The notes under the pieces were generated by a model. It saw only the letters and a list, made by a program, of their open reading frames with translations. It had not been told where the DNA came from and did no database searches. Positions 24,541-33,566 of a DNA stretch of 59,428 nucleotides are shown here, piece after piece. Location: positions 1 through 59,428 of the forward strand of contig JAAXGZ010000113.1 in NCBI GenBank assembly GCA_012271135.1. Reading direction: 5' to 3'. Every line of letters begins with the position of its first letter. Positions within the stretch are counted from its first letter, which is position 1. Position numbers and translations under genes: made by a program. The DNA is from Caldilineales bacterium. Its GTDB lineage: Bacteria > Chloroflexota > Anaerolineae > Caldilineales > Caldilineaceae.

Positions 24541-26523
24541 CTACTCGTCGATGTACCACTCCTCCATGGAATGCATAAACACGATGCCCATCTCTTCCAC
24601 ACGGCCCTTGGGCACGTTCTTGATGCGGGCCGAAGTGCTGGTGGGATAGTAGGAAAATTCAACCGGATTGAATGTCCAGTAGTTATCCCGTTGATTGACG
24701 AATATCTCTTCCAAAATGTCCTTGTTTTCCTGGGAACCCAGCGGAGCTCTTAAAAACCGGTTGTGCAAGTCATAAATCTCTTTGACTTCGTCTGGAGGTT
24801 CTTCACCAGTTTCTCCATTTGAATTCATGTACTGAACCCAGGCCCGGCCCCATCTATCGGGCAGATAATCAAACCAGCCGACGCTGGGCCACATGTCCAT
24901 GACATTCCATATGGCTGTAGCTTGCAGCTCATTGGCCAGGAATTTCTGATTAATCAAGCTCCATTCGCCTGCTTTGACATCAGTGTCAATGCCCACTGCT
25001 TTCCAGTATTCGGCGATCAGTTCCGTCATGGGAACGTGATCCTGGGATAGCGGTCCCGGTTCGAAAATGATTTGGAATGGATCACCGTCCGGGCCCAGCC
25101 GAAAACCGTTGGCGTCCCGCTCGGACATGCCCATTTCATCCAGAATCTGATTGGCCTTTTCGATGTTGAATTCTGGGTAGTTGGTGTGGACGGGCAACTG
25201 TCCGAATTCTCCCAGGTAAAAAGTATCGATGATCTCTTGCTTGTTGATCGCCAACGTCATGGCCTGGCGAAAGCGGACATCGTTGGTAACCTTGCGCCAG
25301 GCGGGATCCGGGTACGTGAGATTCATCATGAAATTGATCGGCGTACGGTGCATGCGCGGAATGATGACGTTGAGCACACCCTCGGTCTCGGCCTGTTTGA
25401 GAAGCGGCAGATTGTTGAGCGAACTCCGCTCTCCCAGGTAGTCAACTTCGCCACTCAGAATCTGCAAGACCGTGGACTCGCGATCCTGCATCAGCAACAT
25501 CTGGACCTGGTCGATGTAGGGCAACTGGTTGCCGGCCCTGTCCACCTTGAAGTAATAGGGGTTGCGATCAAAGGTCCAGGAACCCCCACCGAATTCCGTC
25601 AACACCCAAGGGGTCAGCACTGGATGGCCAAAACCCGCTTCGCCGACAGCACGCCAAAGATTGCCCGGCATCTGTTTGGCATTGAAGAGGTTGTACCACT
25701 GTCCTTCCTCTATGCCTTCCTCATCCAGTTTGTCTGCCAATTCATCTGCATCGGCGTAATCCGCGTGGAATTGCTCCAAGTAATGGCGTGGTTTCAGGAA
25801 ATCCTGGTAACCGCGCCAACTGGCTACAGCCAACGCGGCCGGGAAACTGCCATACCGCCCGTCGAAAGAAACGGTATAGGTGTAGTCATCCAGGATTTCA
25901 ATCGTGGCGAATCCCGCTTCACGGTCCTGAGCCGTGTGGAGAAACGTCGGTTTGGAGGGTGTAATTTCGTCATGGAACATCACATCGTTCACGGCGAAAT
26001 CCACATCATCGGTGGTTACGGGTACGCCATCCGACCACTTGAGGCCTTCCCTCATGTGGAACGTGAAGGAGTCATTGTCTTCATTGACTTCCCAATCCAA
26101 CAGGACATTGCCAACAATGCCCATGTCGTAGTTGAAAGCGCCAGGAGCCCAAAGCAAGTACTCGTTCGACCCAATATAGAAGTGGGGATCACCGCCTGGA
26201 CTATCCTGTGGCAGACGCATGGTCCCACCGTACTTACCGACCTCGGTGTCGTAACTTACGGCCAACATGCGATTGGAAACCACGAACGGCTGGACGGGCA
26301 GGCGCTCCTCCACAGGAGGCAGTTCACCAGCCGCCACTCGCTCCGCCAGGATCGGCGACTCGCCGTACTGGCCTTCCGGCATGGCCTCTTCGGCCGCCGG
26401 CTCTTCCATCATCGGCTCTTCCGCCGCAGGCACCGGTACAGGACCGCACGCCGCCAGCACAGCCGCCAGCAACAGACCAAGCGCGGCCATCGCCAAGCCC
26501 GGTCTCAACTTTGTCGTCAACAT
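24541..26523 (-). CDS. ABC transporter substrate-binding lipoprotein, family 5 (peptide/nickel type)
   Basis: A 660-residue oligopeptide-type binding protein. The start at 26523 gives a signal peptide with lipobox LAAC (Cys26), then a Pro/Ala/Glu/Met-rich linker. Family signatures include SFTFHMREGLKWSDGVPVTTDDV and VRFQAMTLAINKQEII-type segments (here DVRFRQAMTLAINKQEI). It is longer than the usual 500-550 residues, mostly through the linker and an N-terminal insertion. No permease or ATPase genes accompany it, so it is an orphan that must work with a distant transporter or as a receptor. Confidence 0.9.
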   Translation of the reverse strand: MLTTKLRPGLAMAALGLLLAAVLAACGPVPVPAAEEPMMEEPAAEEAMPEGQYGESPILAERVAAGELPPVEERLPVQPFVVSNRMLAVSYDTEVGKYGGTMRLPQDSPGGDPHFYIGSNEYLLWAPGAFNYDMGIVGNVLLDWEVNEDNDSFTFHMREGLKWSDGVPVTTDDVDFAVNDVMFHDEITPSKPTFLHTAQDREAGFATIEILDDYTYTVSFDGRYGSFPAALAVASWRGYQDFLKPRHYLEQFHADYADADELADKLDEEGIEEGQWYNLFNAKQMPGNLWRAVGEAGFGHPVLTPWVLTEFGGGSWTFDRNPYYFKVDRAGNQLPYIDQVQMLLMQDRESTVLQILSGEVDYLGERSSLNNLPLLKQAETEGVLNVIIPRMHRTPINFMMNLTYPDPAWRKVTNDVRFRQAMTLAINKQEIIDTFYLGEFGQLPVHTNYPEFNIEKANQILDEMGMSERDANGFRLGPDGDPFQIIFEPGPLSQDHVPMTELIAEYWKAVGIDTDVKAGEWSLINQKFLANELQATAIWNVMDMWPSVGWFDYLPDRWGRAWVQYMNSNGETGEEPPDEVKEIYDLHNRFLRAPLGSQENKDILEEIFVNQRDNYWTFNPVEFSYYPTSTSARIKNVPKGRVEEMGIVFMHSMEEWYIDE

Positions 26524-26729
26524 CTGACTGCTCCGTTCACAAGCGGATACCATCATGCGCGGGATCTGCCACCGCAATTTCCATCCCCGAGCCGCCCACA
26601 CAACCCGCACCGACGCTGTCCTAGCAGATCAGACTGCACGAAGCCCATGTCCGGTACAAAATCGTAATGCGGTGGCTCACACGGACGAATCCTAGAGCAT
26701 TGAAGAAACCGCCGAATCAGGCTCTGAGC

Positions 26730-27503
26730 CTAGACCGCCTGTTCGGCAATCCAGACCGCCTGGGCCAGGGCCTCCGCCTCGGTCAGGGATGGCCGGAATT
26801 CCAGTCCCACATAGCCCGCGTAGTCCGATTCGTCAATGGCCTTGAAAACGGCCCGGTAGTCGATTTCGTTGTCTGCCAGCTCGTGCCGGCCCGGTACGCC
26901 TGCGGTGTGGATATGGCCAATCAGGGGCAGGTAGGTCCGCAGGTTGGAAATCAGGTTGCCTTCGGTGATCTGCTGGTGGTAGATGTCGTAGAGGATGGTC
27001 AGGACCGGTGAATCCACCTCGGCCACGATGTCCGCCGCCTGTGCCATTGTGGTCAGCCAGTAGCCGTGATGGTCCACGACCGGATTGAGCGGTTCCAAGT
27101 AGATCTTGAGCCCGTGGTCGGCGGCCACCGCGGACAGCACCTTCAGGCGGCGCACCACCCGCCGCAGGGTCATGTCCCACGCCTCGTCGGCCAGGATGTT
27201 TCCGGTGGTCACGATCATACCCGGGCTCCCTAGGCGTTCGGCAATGGCCGCCGACTTGGACACCCCTTCCACCAGGGCCTGTTCCGTCTCGCGGGCGGTC
27301 AGGGCGAACGGCGGCTCCAACAGGTGTCCGGCACAGACCAGACCGGTCTCGGCCTGTGCCTCGGCCATGGCATCCACATCCTTGTTGCTCCACGTCCAGA
27401 ATTCGTAGGCCCCGATCCCGGACTCCTTGACGTTCCGGACCTTGGCCGCCGGATCCGTTTCGTCGAGCCAAAACATTTCGATGCAGACAGACAGATTGAC
27501 CAT
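26730..27503 (-). CDS. Hydroxypyruvate isomerase-like TIM-barrel protein
   Basis: A 257-residue xylose-isomerase-like TIM barrel of the Hyi/YgbM type. The start MVNLSVCIEMFW at 27503 fits the family. Likely metal ligands lie in LKIYLEPLN (Glu), ILYDIYHQQI (Asp, with the conserved DIYHQQ), HIHTAGVPGRHE (His) and YVGLEFRP (Glu). This constellation is typical of hydroxypyruvate isomerase and related sugar-acid isomerases. It stands alone, convergent with nothing and divergent from the nuclease pair. The exact substrate is not proven. Confidence 0.85.
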   Translation of the reverse strand: MVNLSVCIEMFWLDETDPAAKVRNVKESGIGAYEFWTWSNKDVDAMAEAQAETGLVCAGHLLEPPFALTARETEQALVEGVSKSAAIAERLGSPGMIVTTGNILADEAWDMTLRRVVRRLKVLSAVAADHGLKIYLEPLNPVVDHHGYWLTTMAQAADIVAEVDSPVLTILYDIYHQQITEGNLISNLRTYLPLIGHIHTAGVPGRHELADNEIDYRAVFKAIDESDYAGYVGLEFRPSLTEAEALAQAVWIAEQAV

Positions 27504-27944
27504 GGAAAATTTCCCGCATGCGTCGCTGACAGGGTGTGAATGCTGCGTAAAGTCTATACGGGGCCCTGCACAGTCGGACCTGAACCCAAGCCTGGTCCAC
27601 AGCGGTGAATGAAGACGAAGTCGGACGCGTCCTCCCTGCATCCGATGGCAATTCCATGATCCAACGCATCACGAAAAGGACTCAATGGACCCTCCGAGGC
27701 ATGGACATCGGATTTGGACCGGGATCAGCGATCCTGAAACGGTGCCGCGCATGGTGGTTCAATGCACAGCGAGTACGATATCCCTGCCATACACCCTCGT
27801 TCACCGACAATACTTCTCTGCCCCGAGTTCCTTCTTGCCAACAGGCGGTGCCGGTGAGTGCAAACCACCGGCACAAATACACCTTGAAGAGCGGTTGCCC
27901 CTCAAGGAATTCATGCCGCCCCTACAGTCCACACCAGTGCGAAG
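27504..27944. other. Divergent intergenic region
   Basis: These 441 bases separate the isomerase gene (minus) from the YhaO-like nuclease gene (plus) and should hold both promoters. I see no gene, strong palindrome or terminator in them. Confidence 0.4.
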
Positions 27945-29222
27945 ATGCCAACACTGCGATTTGTCCATGCCGCCGACCTGCATTTGGATAGCCCGTTTGC
28001 AGGCATGCAGGCGGACGCGCCCGACCATGTGGCGACCGCACTGCGCGAGGCCACATTCCGCGCCTACAACAACATCATCCAGCTGTGTCTGGACGAACGG
28101 GTGGATGCACTCTTGGTGGCGGGAGACGTGTACGACGGCGCTGACCGCAGCCTGCGAGCCCAGTTGAAGTTCGTGGAGGGTCTCGAACGTCTGGATCGTG
28201 CCCGCATCCGCTCCTTCGTCTGCCACGGCAACCACGACCCGTTGAACGGATGGGAAGCCCGCCTGGATCTGCCTTCTGGATGTGTCCGCTTCGGAGACAA
28301 GGTCGAGGCCGTGCCCGTGTTCTCCGACGATCCGGAACGGGCCTGCGTATACGGGTACAGCTATCCCCGGCGCGATGTGAAGAGGAATCTGGCGCACCTG
28401 TTTCCACGGCAAGGATCGGATAGCCGGGGTTTTCGGATTGGCCTGCTCCATGCCAATGCAGGAGGCAATCCGAACCATGAAGCCTATGGTGCCTGCAGCC
28501 TTGCCGATCTGGAGGAAGCCGACATCGACTATTGGGCTCTGGGACACATCCATACCCGCGATGTACCGAAGGCAGAAGGACCGGTCATCGCCTATCCCGG
28601 CAATCCCCAGGGACGCCATCCCAACGAAGCGGGAAGCCGCGGTGTGTATTTGGTGGAGGTGGACGAGACCGGCAACCCGCGGCTGGAGTTCAGGGCCGTG
28701 GACGTAATTCGCTGGCAACACATGGACTTGGACATCACCGGCCTGGCCACCGAGCAGGCGGTACTGGACGGCATCATCGATCTGGCGGAATCGGTACTGC
28801 ATGACGAAGGACGGTCCGTGGTGTCGCGGTTGGCTCTGACCGGTAGGGGAGCCGCCCATCAATGGCTTCAACAGGCCGACACCGCCCAGGAAATCCTCGA
28901 TCTCCTGAACGAAACGATGGCGGACCGCGAGCCATGGCTTTGGTGCGAACGCATCCGGGTACAAACCGCATCACCCGTGGACAGGACCCAGGTTCTCAGG
29001 CGGGAGGATTTCATCGGTGACTTGGCCAGATTGGCCGATGAGCTGCGGCACAACCCCGATGCACACGAAGATCTGCAACAGGAACTGTTGACCCTCTATG
29101 GCTCCGCCGGAGCCCGCAAGTACCTGAAGAATTTGATCCCTACTGAGGATGAACTGCTGGCCATCCTGGACACCGCTGAGGAGGAATGCCTGGCGGCACT
29201 AACAGGAGACGAAGGAGCATGA
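27945..29222 (+). CDS. SbcD/Mre11-type metallophosphoesterase (YhaO-like)
   Basis: A 425-residue DNA repair nuclease-like protein. All phosphoesterase metal motifs are present: DLHLD (Asp11, His13), GDVYD (Asp61), GNHD (96-98), LLHAN (His169) and GHIH (His201, His203). The two metal ions would catalyse exonuclease/endonuclease cleavage of DNA ends. The C-terminal part (about 235-425) differs from SbcD and fits YhaO-type proteins. Its stop overlaps the start of the 1309-residue ATPase gene (ATGA), so the two form a complex by analogy with Mre11-Rad50. GC content is similar to neighbours. Confidence 0.9.
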   Translation: MPTLRFVHAADLHLDSPFAGMQADAPDHVATALREATFRAYNNIIQLCLDERVDALLVAGDVYDGADRSLRAQLKFVEGLERLDRARIRSFVCHGNHDPLNGWEARLDLPSGCVRFGDKVEAVPVFSDDPERACVYGYSYPRRDVKRNLAHLFPRQGSDSRGFRIGLLHANAGGNPNHEAYGACSLADLEEADIDYWALGHIHTRDVPKAEGPVIAYPGNPQGRHPNEAGSRGVYLVEVDETGNPRLEFRAVDVIRWQHMDLDITGLATEQAVLDGIIDLAESVLHDEGRSVVSRLALTGRGAAHQWLQQADTAQEILDLLNETMADREPWLWCERIRVQTASPVDRTQVLRREDFIGDLARLADELRHNPDAHEDLQQELLTLYGSAGARKYLKNLIPTEDELLAILDTAEEECLAALTGDEGA

Positions 29223-32200
29223 GGCTCGAAGAATTCCACTTGGACGGTTTTGGGCGGTTCCATCAGCAGGCCATCGGCCCCCTTCACGCACCCATCACCG
29301 TGATTTACGGCCCCAACGAAGCGGGCAAGAGTACGTTGTTGGCCTTCGTTCGGGCCGTTCTCTTCGGCTTTCCGCTGCGGAAAAGCAGGGAACACTATCC
29401 CTCTCTGGCCGGAGGCAGGCACGGAGGCCGGATCAGGCTGACCAGCGACGCGGGCGAATCCTTCACCCTTGAACGGTACAACGGTTCGAAAGGGGGTCCT
29501 TTTGTTCTGCGCAACGAAGCCGGCCAGGAATTTCGCGCCCCCGGCTCGTTGGAGCAACTCACGGGGCGCGCCCCGGCCGACCTATACCAAAACGTTTTCG
29601 CATTTGGCATCGATGAACTGCAGGACACGGGTCTGCTGGAAAGCCCGGACGTGGCCGACCGCATCTACAGCGCGGGCATGGGCGCGGCCAAGCTGCCGTT
29701 GTTCAGCCAGTCGCTGGCCAAGCGCAAGGACGAACTTTACAAGCCGAAAGGCAGTGCGCAGCGCATCGCCAAACTGCTGCGCGAGCTCAAGGACACCGAC
29801 CAGCGGATCAGGCAGGTGCAGACGAACGCCGACCGGTATGGACAACTGCTCCGCAGACGGGACGACATCAGACGGGAACTGGACCGGTCGGATTTGGAGC
29901 GCGGCGACCTGAGCCGCAGACACGCCGAAGTGCTCAGGATGCAGGATGGATGGGAGGACTGGGAAACCCTGGAAGAGTGCGGGACACGTCTGAGGGACAT
30001 GCCCGAATACAAGCAGTTGCCGGAGAACGCGATTGAGCGCTTGGACAACTTGGAACAGAGGATTCATCAAGCCAGGGAAGATCGCGACGATGCCGGGGAA
30101 CAGAACAGAAAATCCCGTGCGGCCGCCACTGTCGTCATTCCCGGCGAAGCCCTGCTTCCGGATCGGGATCTCATTGAGGCCATCCGCCGCGACCGAAGCA
30201 GCTACGACAACGCCGTGCGCGATCTCCCGGAACGGCAGCAGGAACTGAGGGACATGGAGCAATCCCTGGAGGAGCGGTTGCGACAACTGGGTCCCGACTG
30301 GAATGAAGCCAATCTCGACCGCGTCGACACCTCGCTCGCAGTTCGCAGCGAAGTGGAGCGTTGGCAGAAGCGCATTCGCAAAGCGGAGTACGAGGCCAAC
30401 GAAGCCGGCACGCGCTTGGCACAGGACTCCGAGCAGTGGGAAGCGTTCAACGTGGAGGCAACGAATGCCCAGCGGTTCCTGCGGGTGGATGGGGACACCC
30501 GATCCACCGCTCCGCGACCTCCGTCGGGAAGCCTGGAGTCATTGCTGGAGGATCGGAAACCGATCGAGGCAATGCGGCGTGGACATCAGGAATATAGCAA
30601 TTCGGTGGCGGACTTGCCGGAACGCCAAGCCGAGTTGAATGCACTGGAAGCCGGCCTGCGGGGCAAGTTGCAGGATCTCGGAGCCGGATGGGATGAATCC
30701 CGCCTGGAGGGCTTTGACACCTCCATGGTGTTCCGCCAGAAGGTTGAACATTGGAGGGATGTCCTCAACGAGCACAGGGAACGGACGCGTCAGGTCCAGC
30801 AGCAGCTCGCGGCGGAGAAGTCCGCGCTGGAAGAGCGGAGCGAAGCCGTGCGTGCCGCGGAAGCCGGCATGGCCGGACCGGAACCGGACTTGGACGCCCC
30901 GGCCCTGGACCGACTCAGGACCGCCCTGCGCCGAGCCCGAAGCCGGCTGGGAGAATTCGAAAGGACACACCACAATCAGGAGAACCTTGAGAGCCAGGTC
31001 AATGTCCTGCGTGGCCGGCAGGCATCCGGGCTTCCTGTTGCGCAGGGGCCGTCCCCGATTTGGTTCGCGGCACCGCTTCTGGTGATTGGAGCGGGTCTTT
31101 TGTTGTATGGCATATTCGGTCCGGAAGAAGCCATGGGGCCGGGTCTGGCAGCGGGAGGGCTGTGCACATTCCTCGCCGTCGGCTACCTGCTGTTCGGACG
31201 CGGGACCACCGCCAAGTTCAATGCCCCGCCCCAACTGGCCGCGCTTCTCCAAGCCCTCGATGCCGCCACCGCTGCCACCGGAGAGGCTTGGTCACGATTG
31301 GTGGCGGAAGCCCAACTGCTGGACTTGGATGCAGCTCCCTCGGCCGATGCATTGGACGAGGCCGAAGCCCGTCTGGATGCAGCGACCCAGGCCCTTGCCA
31401 CATGGATCGGGCACAAGGCACAACTGGACCAGGCCCGCGCTGCTCGGAGTAGGCAGCAGCAACGCCATGCCGAGGTTGTCAAGCAACATCAGGCCGTCAC
31501 TGCATCGGCACACGGCAGCCACCGGGAATGGCGGGAGTGGCTGGAACAGCACGATATGGACTCCGGCCTCACCCCGGAGACGATGACGGAGTTCACCGGT
31601 CGCATTGAGACGGCGCGGGCGATCCTGAATCAGGTACAGGATCGGCGCAATCGGGTTCGAGCCATCCAGAACGACATCGAAGAGTACCAGGCACTGATCC
31701 GACCCGTGGCCGACAGATACGGAGTGGCCCTGGACGATTCAAGCCATCCACGCATCATGGAAGCGGCCAATCTGTTCGTACAACAACTGGACCACGTCCG
31801 TGAGTTGGTCAAAGCCAGAAACGATGCCTTTCGCCGCCGCGGACAGCAGGAGCAAAAGCTCGCGGCCAGCCGGCAGCAGTGTGAAAGGACCAACCAAGAT
31901 CTGGTGGAAGTGCAAGTCCAATGGCAGGACTGGCTGTTGGCACACCACGTGCCTGAAGGACTTTCGCCCGAGGCCACACTGGAATTCCTGGCTCAGGCGG
32001 AGACGGCACGTGCGTCTCGCAACGAAGTGGAACGGATGCGGGCCCGCATCAAGGCCATTGAGAACGACATCACCGAATTCCACGAACAATTGGCACCCCT
32101 GGCCGCGGCCCACGGCATCCCGCTGGATGGCCACAACCGGGGGCGGCTGGGGGCTCCGGCGGACAATCTCATCCAAAGGTTCGACTTGGTTCGGTCCCAA

Positions 32201-33148
32201 GTCGCCGAACGGGATCAGGCCCGCCGCCAGAACGAACTGGACCTGGAGCAACTGCAGCAGCGGGAACGGCGCCTCAAGCATCTGGAGAGGGAATACAGGG
32301 ACCTCCTGAAGGCGGGGGACACGGAGGACGCCGAAGAATTCCGAAGACGGGTGCGACAGCAGAAAGAACGATTGGCATGGGAGGGAAGGCAGGACGAGTG
32401 TCTGCGGAGTCTGCGGCGACTCAGCGGTCCCAACCGTTGTCTCGACCATTTCAGGGTGGCCCTGGCCGCCACCGATCGCAGCCAACTTCGACAGGAAACC
32501 CTGGACCTGGAGGAGGAGCAGACCGGACTGGAAGAGCGCCGCAATGCATGGCGGGAAGAGCTTGGAGGCATTGACAACGAGTTGGAGCAATTGGCCGGCG
32601 AAGAGGAGTCGTCCCGTCTGCGCATTCAGCGGAACATCCTGATGGAACAGTTGCAGGACTGTGCCGCGGAGTGGTCGAAACTCACGCTGGCGGAGGTGCT
32701 GCTGGACCGTACGCGCAAGAAGTTCGAGAGGGAACGCCAGCCCAACGTCATCAACCATGCCAAGACCTTCTTCTCCGGGATCACGGGCGGCCGCTACTCC
32801 GGACTGTTTGCCCCCGTCGGCCAGCGGACCATCACGGTGACGGATGCTTCCGGCCAGGCCAAGCGACCCTCCGCATTGAGTCGGGGTACCCGGGAGCAAC
32901 TGTATCTGGCTCTGCGGTTCGGCCTGATCCTGGAATTCGGGGAGCACGCCGAGCGTCTTCCCGTGGTAGTGGACGAGGCGCTGATCAACTTCGATCCGGA
33001 AAGAGCCCGTTATGCGGCCGAAGCCTTCGCTCGCCTCGCTGAAACCCACCAGGTGCTGGTGTTCACATGCCACCACTTCATCATGGACCTGTTTGAGTCC
33101 GTGGGAGCCTCCACACTGGACATCGGTTCGGCCGGTTCTTCACCATGA
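29219..33148 (+). CDS. SbcC/Rad50-like coiled-coil ATPase with membrane segments (YhaN-like)
   Basis: A 1309-residue SMC-like ATPase, partner of the YhaO-like nuclease. Walker A is GPNEAGKST (31-39). Long coiled coils rich in Glu, Arg and Gln fill about 170-600 and 680-1150. In the middle (about 613-665) are two hydrophobic helices (FAAPLLVIGAGLLLYGIFG and a second one ending LAVGYLLFG), which the YhaN family has instead of a zinc hook. The C-terminal lobe holds the signature SRGTREQLYLALRFGL (about 1217-1232) and Walker B LPVVVDEALINFD. The start at 29219 has GAAGGAG upstream and overlaps the nuclease stop. Membrane tethering of the pair is inferred from the helices. Confidence 0.88.
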   Translation: MRLEEFHLDGFGRFHQQAIGPLHAPITVIYGPNEAGKSTLLAFVRAVLFGFPLRKSREHYPSLAGGRHGGRIRLTSDAGESFTLERYNGSKGGPFVLRNEAGQEFRAPGSLEQLTGRAPADLYQNVFAFGIDELQDTGLLESPDVADRIYSAGMGAAKLPLFSQSLAKRKDELYKPKGSAQRIAKLLRELKDTDQRIRQVQTNADRYGQLLRRRDDIRRELDRSDLERGDLSRRHAEVLRMQDGWEDWETLEECGTRLRDMPEYKQLPENAIERLDNLEQRIHQAREDRDDAGEQNRKSRAAATVVIPGEALLPDRDLIEAIRRDRSSYDNAVRDLPERQQELRDMEQSLEERLRQLGPDWNEANLDRVDTSLAVRSEVERWQKRIRKAEYEANEAGTRLAQDSEQWEAFNVEATNAQRFLRVDGDTRSTAPRPPSGSLESLLEDRKPIEAMRRGHQEYSNSVADLPERQAELNALEAGLRGKLQDLGAGWDESRLEGFDTSMVFRQKVEHWRDVLNEHRERTRQVQQQLAAEKSALEERSEAVRAAEAGMAGPEPDLDAPALDRLRTALRRARSRLGEFERTHHNQENLESQVNVLRGRQASGLPVAQGPSPIWFAAPLLVIGAGLLLYGIFGPEEAMGPGLAAGGLCTFLAVGYLLFGRGTTAKFNAPPQLAALLQALDAATAATGEAWSRLVAEAQLLDLDAAPSADALDEAEARLDAATQALATWIGHKAQLDQARAARSRQQQRHAEVVKQHQAVTASAHGSHREWREWLEQHDMDSGLTPETMTEFTGRIETARAILNQVQDRRNRVRAIQNDIEEYQALIRPVADRYGVALDDSSHPRIMEAANLFVQQLDHVRELVKARNDAFRRRGQQEQKLAASRQQCERTNQDLVEVQVQWQDWLLAHHVPEGLSPEATLEFLAQAETARASRNEVERMRARIKAIENDITEFHEQLAPLAAAHGIPLDGHNRGRLGAPADNLIQRFDLVRSQVAERDQARRQNELDLEQLQQRERRLKHLEREYRDLLKAGDTEDAEEFRRRVRQQKERLAWEGRQDECLRSLRRLSGPNRCLDHFRVALAATDRSQLRQETLDLEEEQTGLEERRNAWREELGGIDNELEQLAGEEESSRLRIQRNILMEQLQDCAAEWSKLTLAEVLLDRTRKKFERERQPNVINHAKTFFSGITGGRYSGLFAPVGQRTITVTDASGQAKRPSALSRGTREQLYLALRFGLILEFGEHAERLPVVVDEALINFDPERARYAAEAFARLAETHQVLVFTCHHFIMDLFESVGASTLDIGSAGSSP

Positions 33149-33421
33149 CCGCGGCACTGTAGGGCGATGAAGCACAGCGGTTTGACCGCGCCGCGACCGA
33201 CGCGCGTCCTCCAGACACAACCTTCCCAGTGGAAACGACCGATGTGCCAGCCCCATGCGCACATCGGACACGGCAAGGCTCTGTTCCGTAAGACGTTTCC
33301 CGGCTTTTCGCGGGAGGGTGCCCAACACTCGCGTCCCTGCGCCTGAAGGAACGGTGCAGCTGTTCCGGCCCAACCCTCCAGACCACAAGGACACTCCACT
33401 CATGTAACCAAATCGAAGGTT

Positions 33422-33446
33422 GTGCGTCTTACATAGTAGGACGCAC
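33422..33446. promoter_or_regulatory. Near-perfect 11-3-11 palindrome upstream of the CHAT gene
   Basis: GTGCGTCTTAC, ATA, GTAGGACGCAC forms 25 bases of inverted symmetry with one mismatch per arm pair. It lies 274 bases after the ATPase stop and 120 bases before the CHAT start. No terminator-like T-run follows. It looks like an operator for a dimeric regulator, or possibly a recombination site; neither is shown. The remainder of 33149-33566 contains no gene I can support. Confidence 0.55.
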
Positions 33447-33566
33447 TGTCGGTTTGCAAGGCCGACATGGCTTTGGTACCCCCTCTACCGGCCGGAATGT
33501 CCGACACACCGGTCGGATGTGGCCGGAATCCTGCCGCGCCGTTGCCTGCACCATCTGGATCCAGCC

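Noticed and set aside
25072-26667. 531-codon plus-strand frame
   Set aside because: Antisense to the family 5 binding protein; no homology.
31739-33076. 445-codon minus-strand frame within the Rad50-like gene
   Set aside because: Shadow of the coiled-coil ATPase; Leu/Gln-rich because of the antisense codon pattern.
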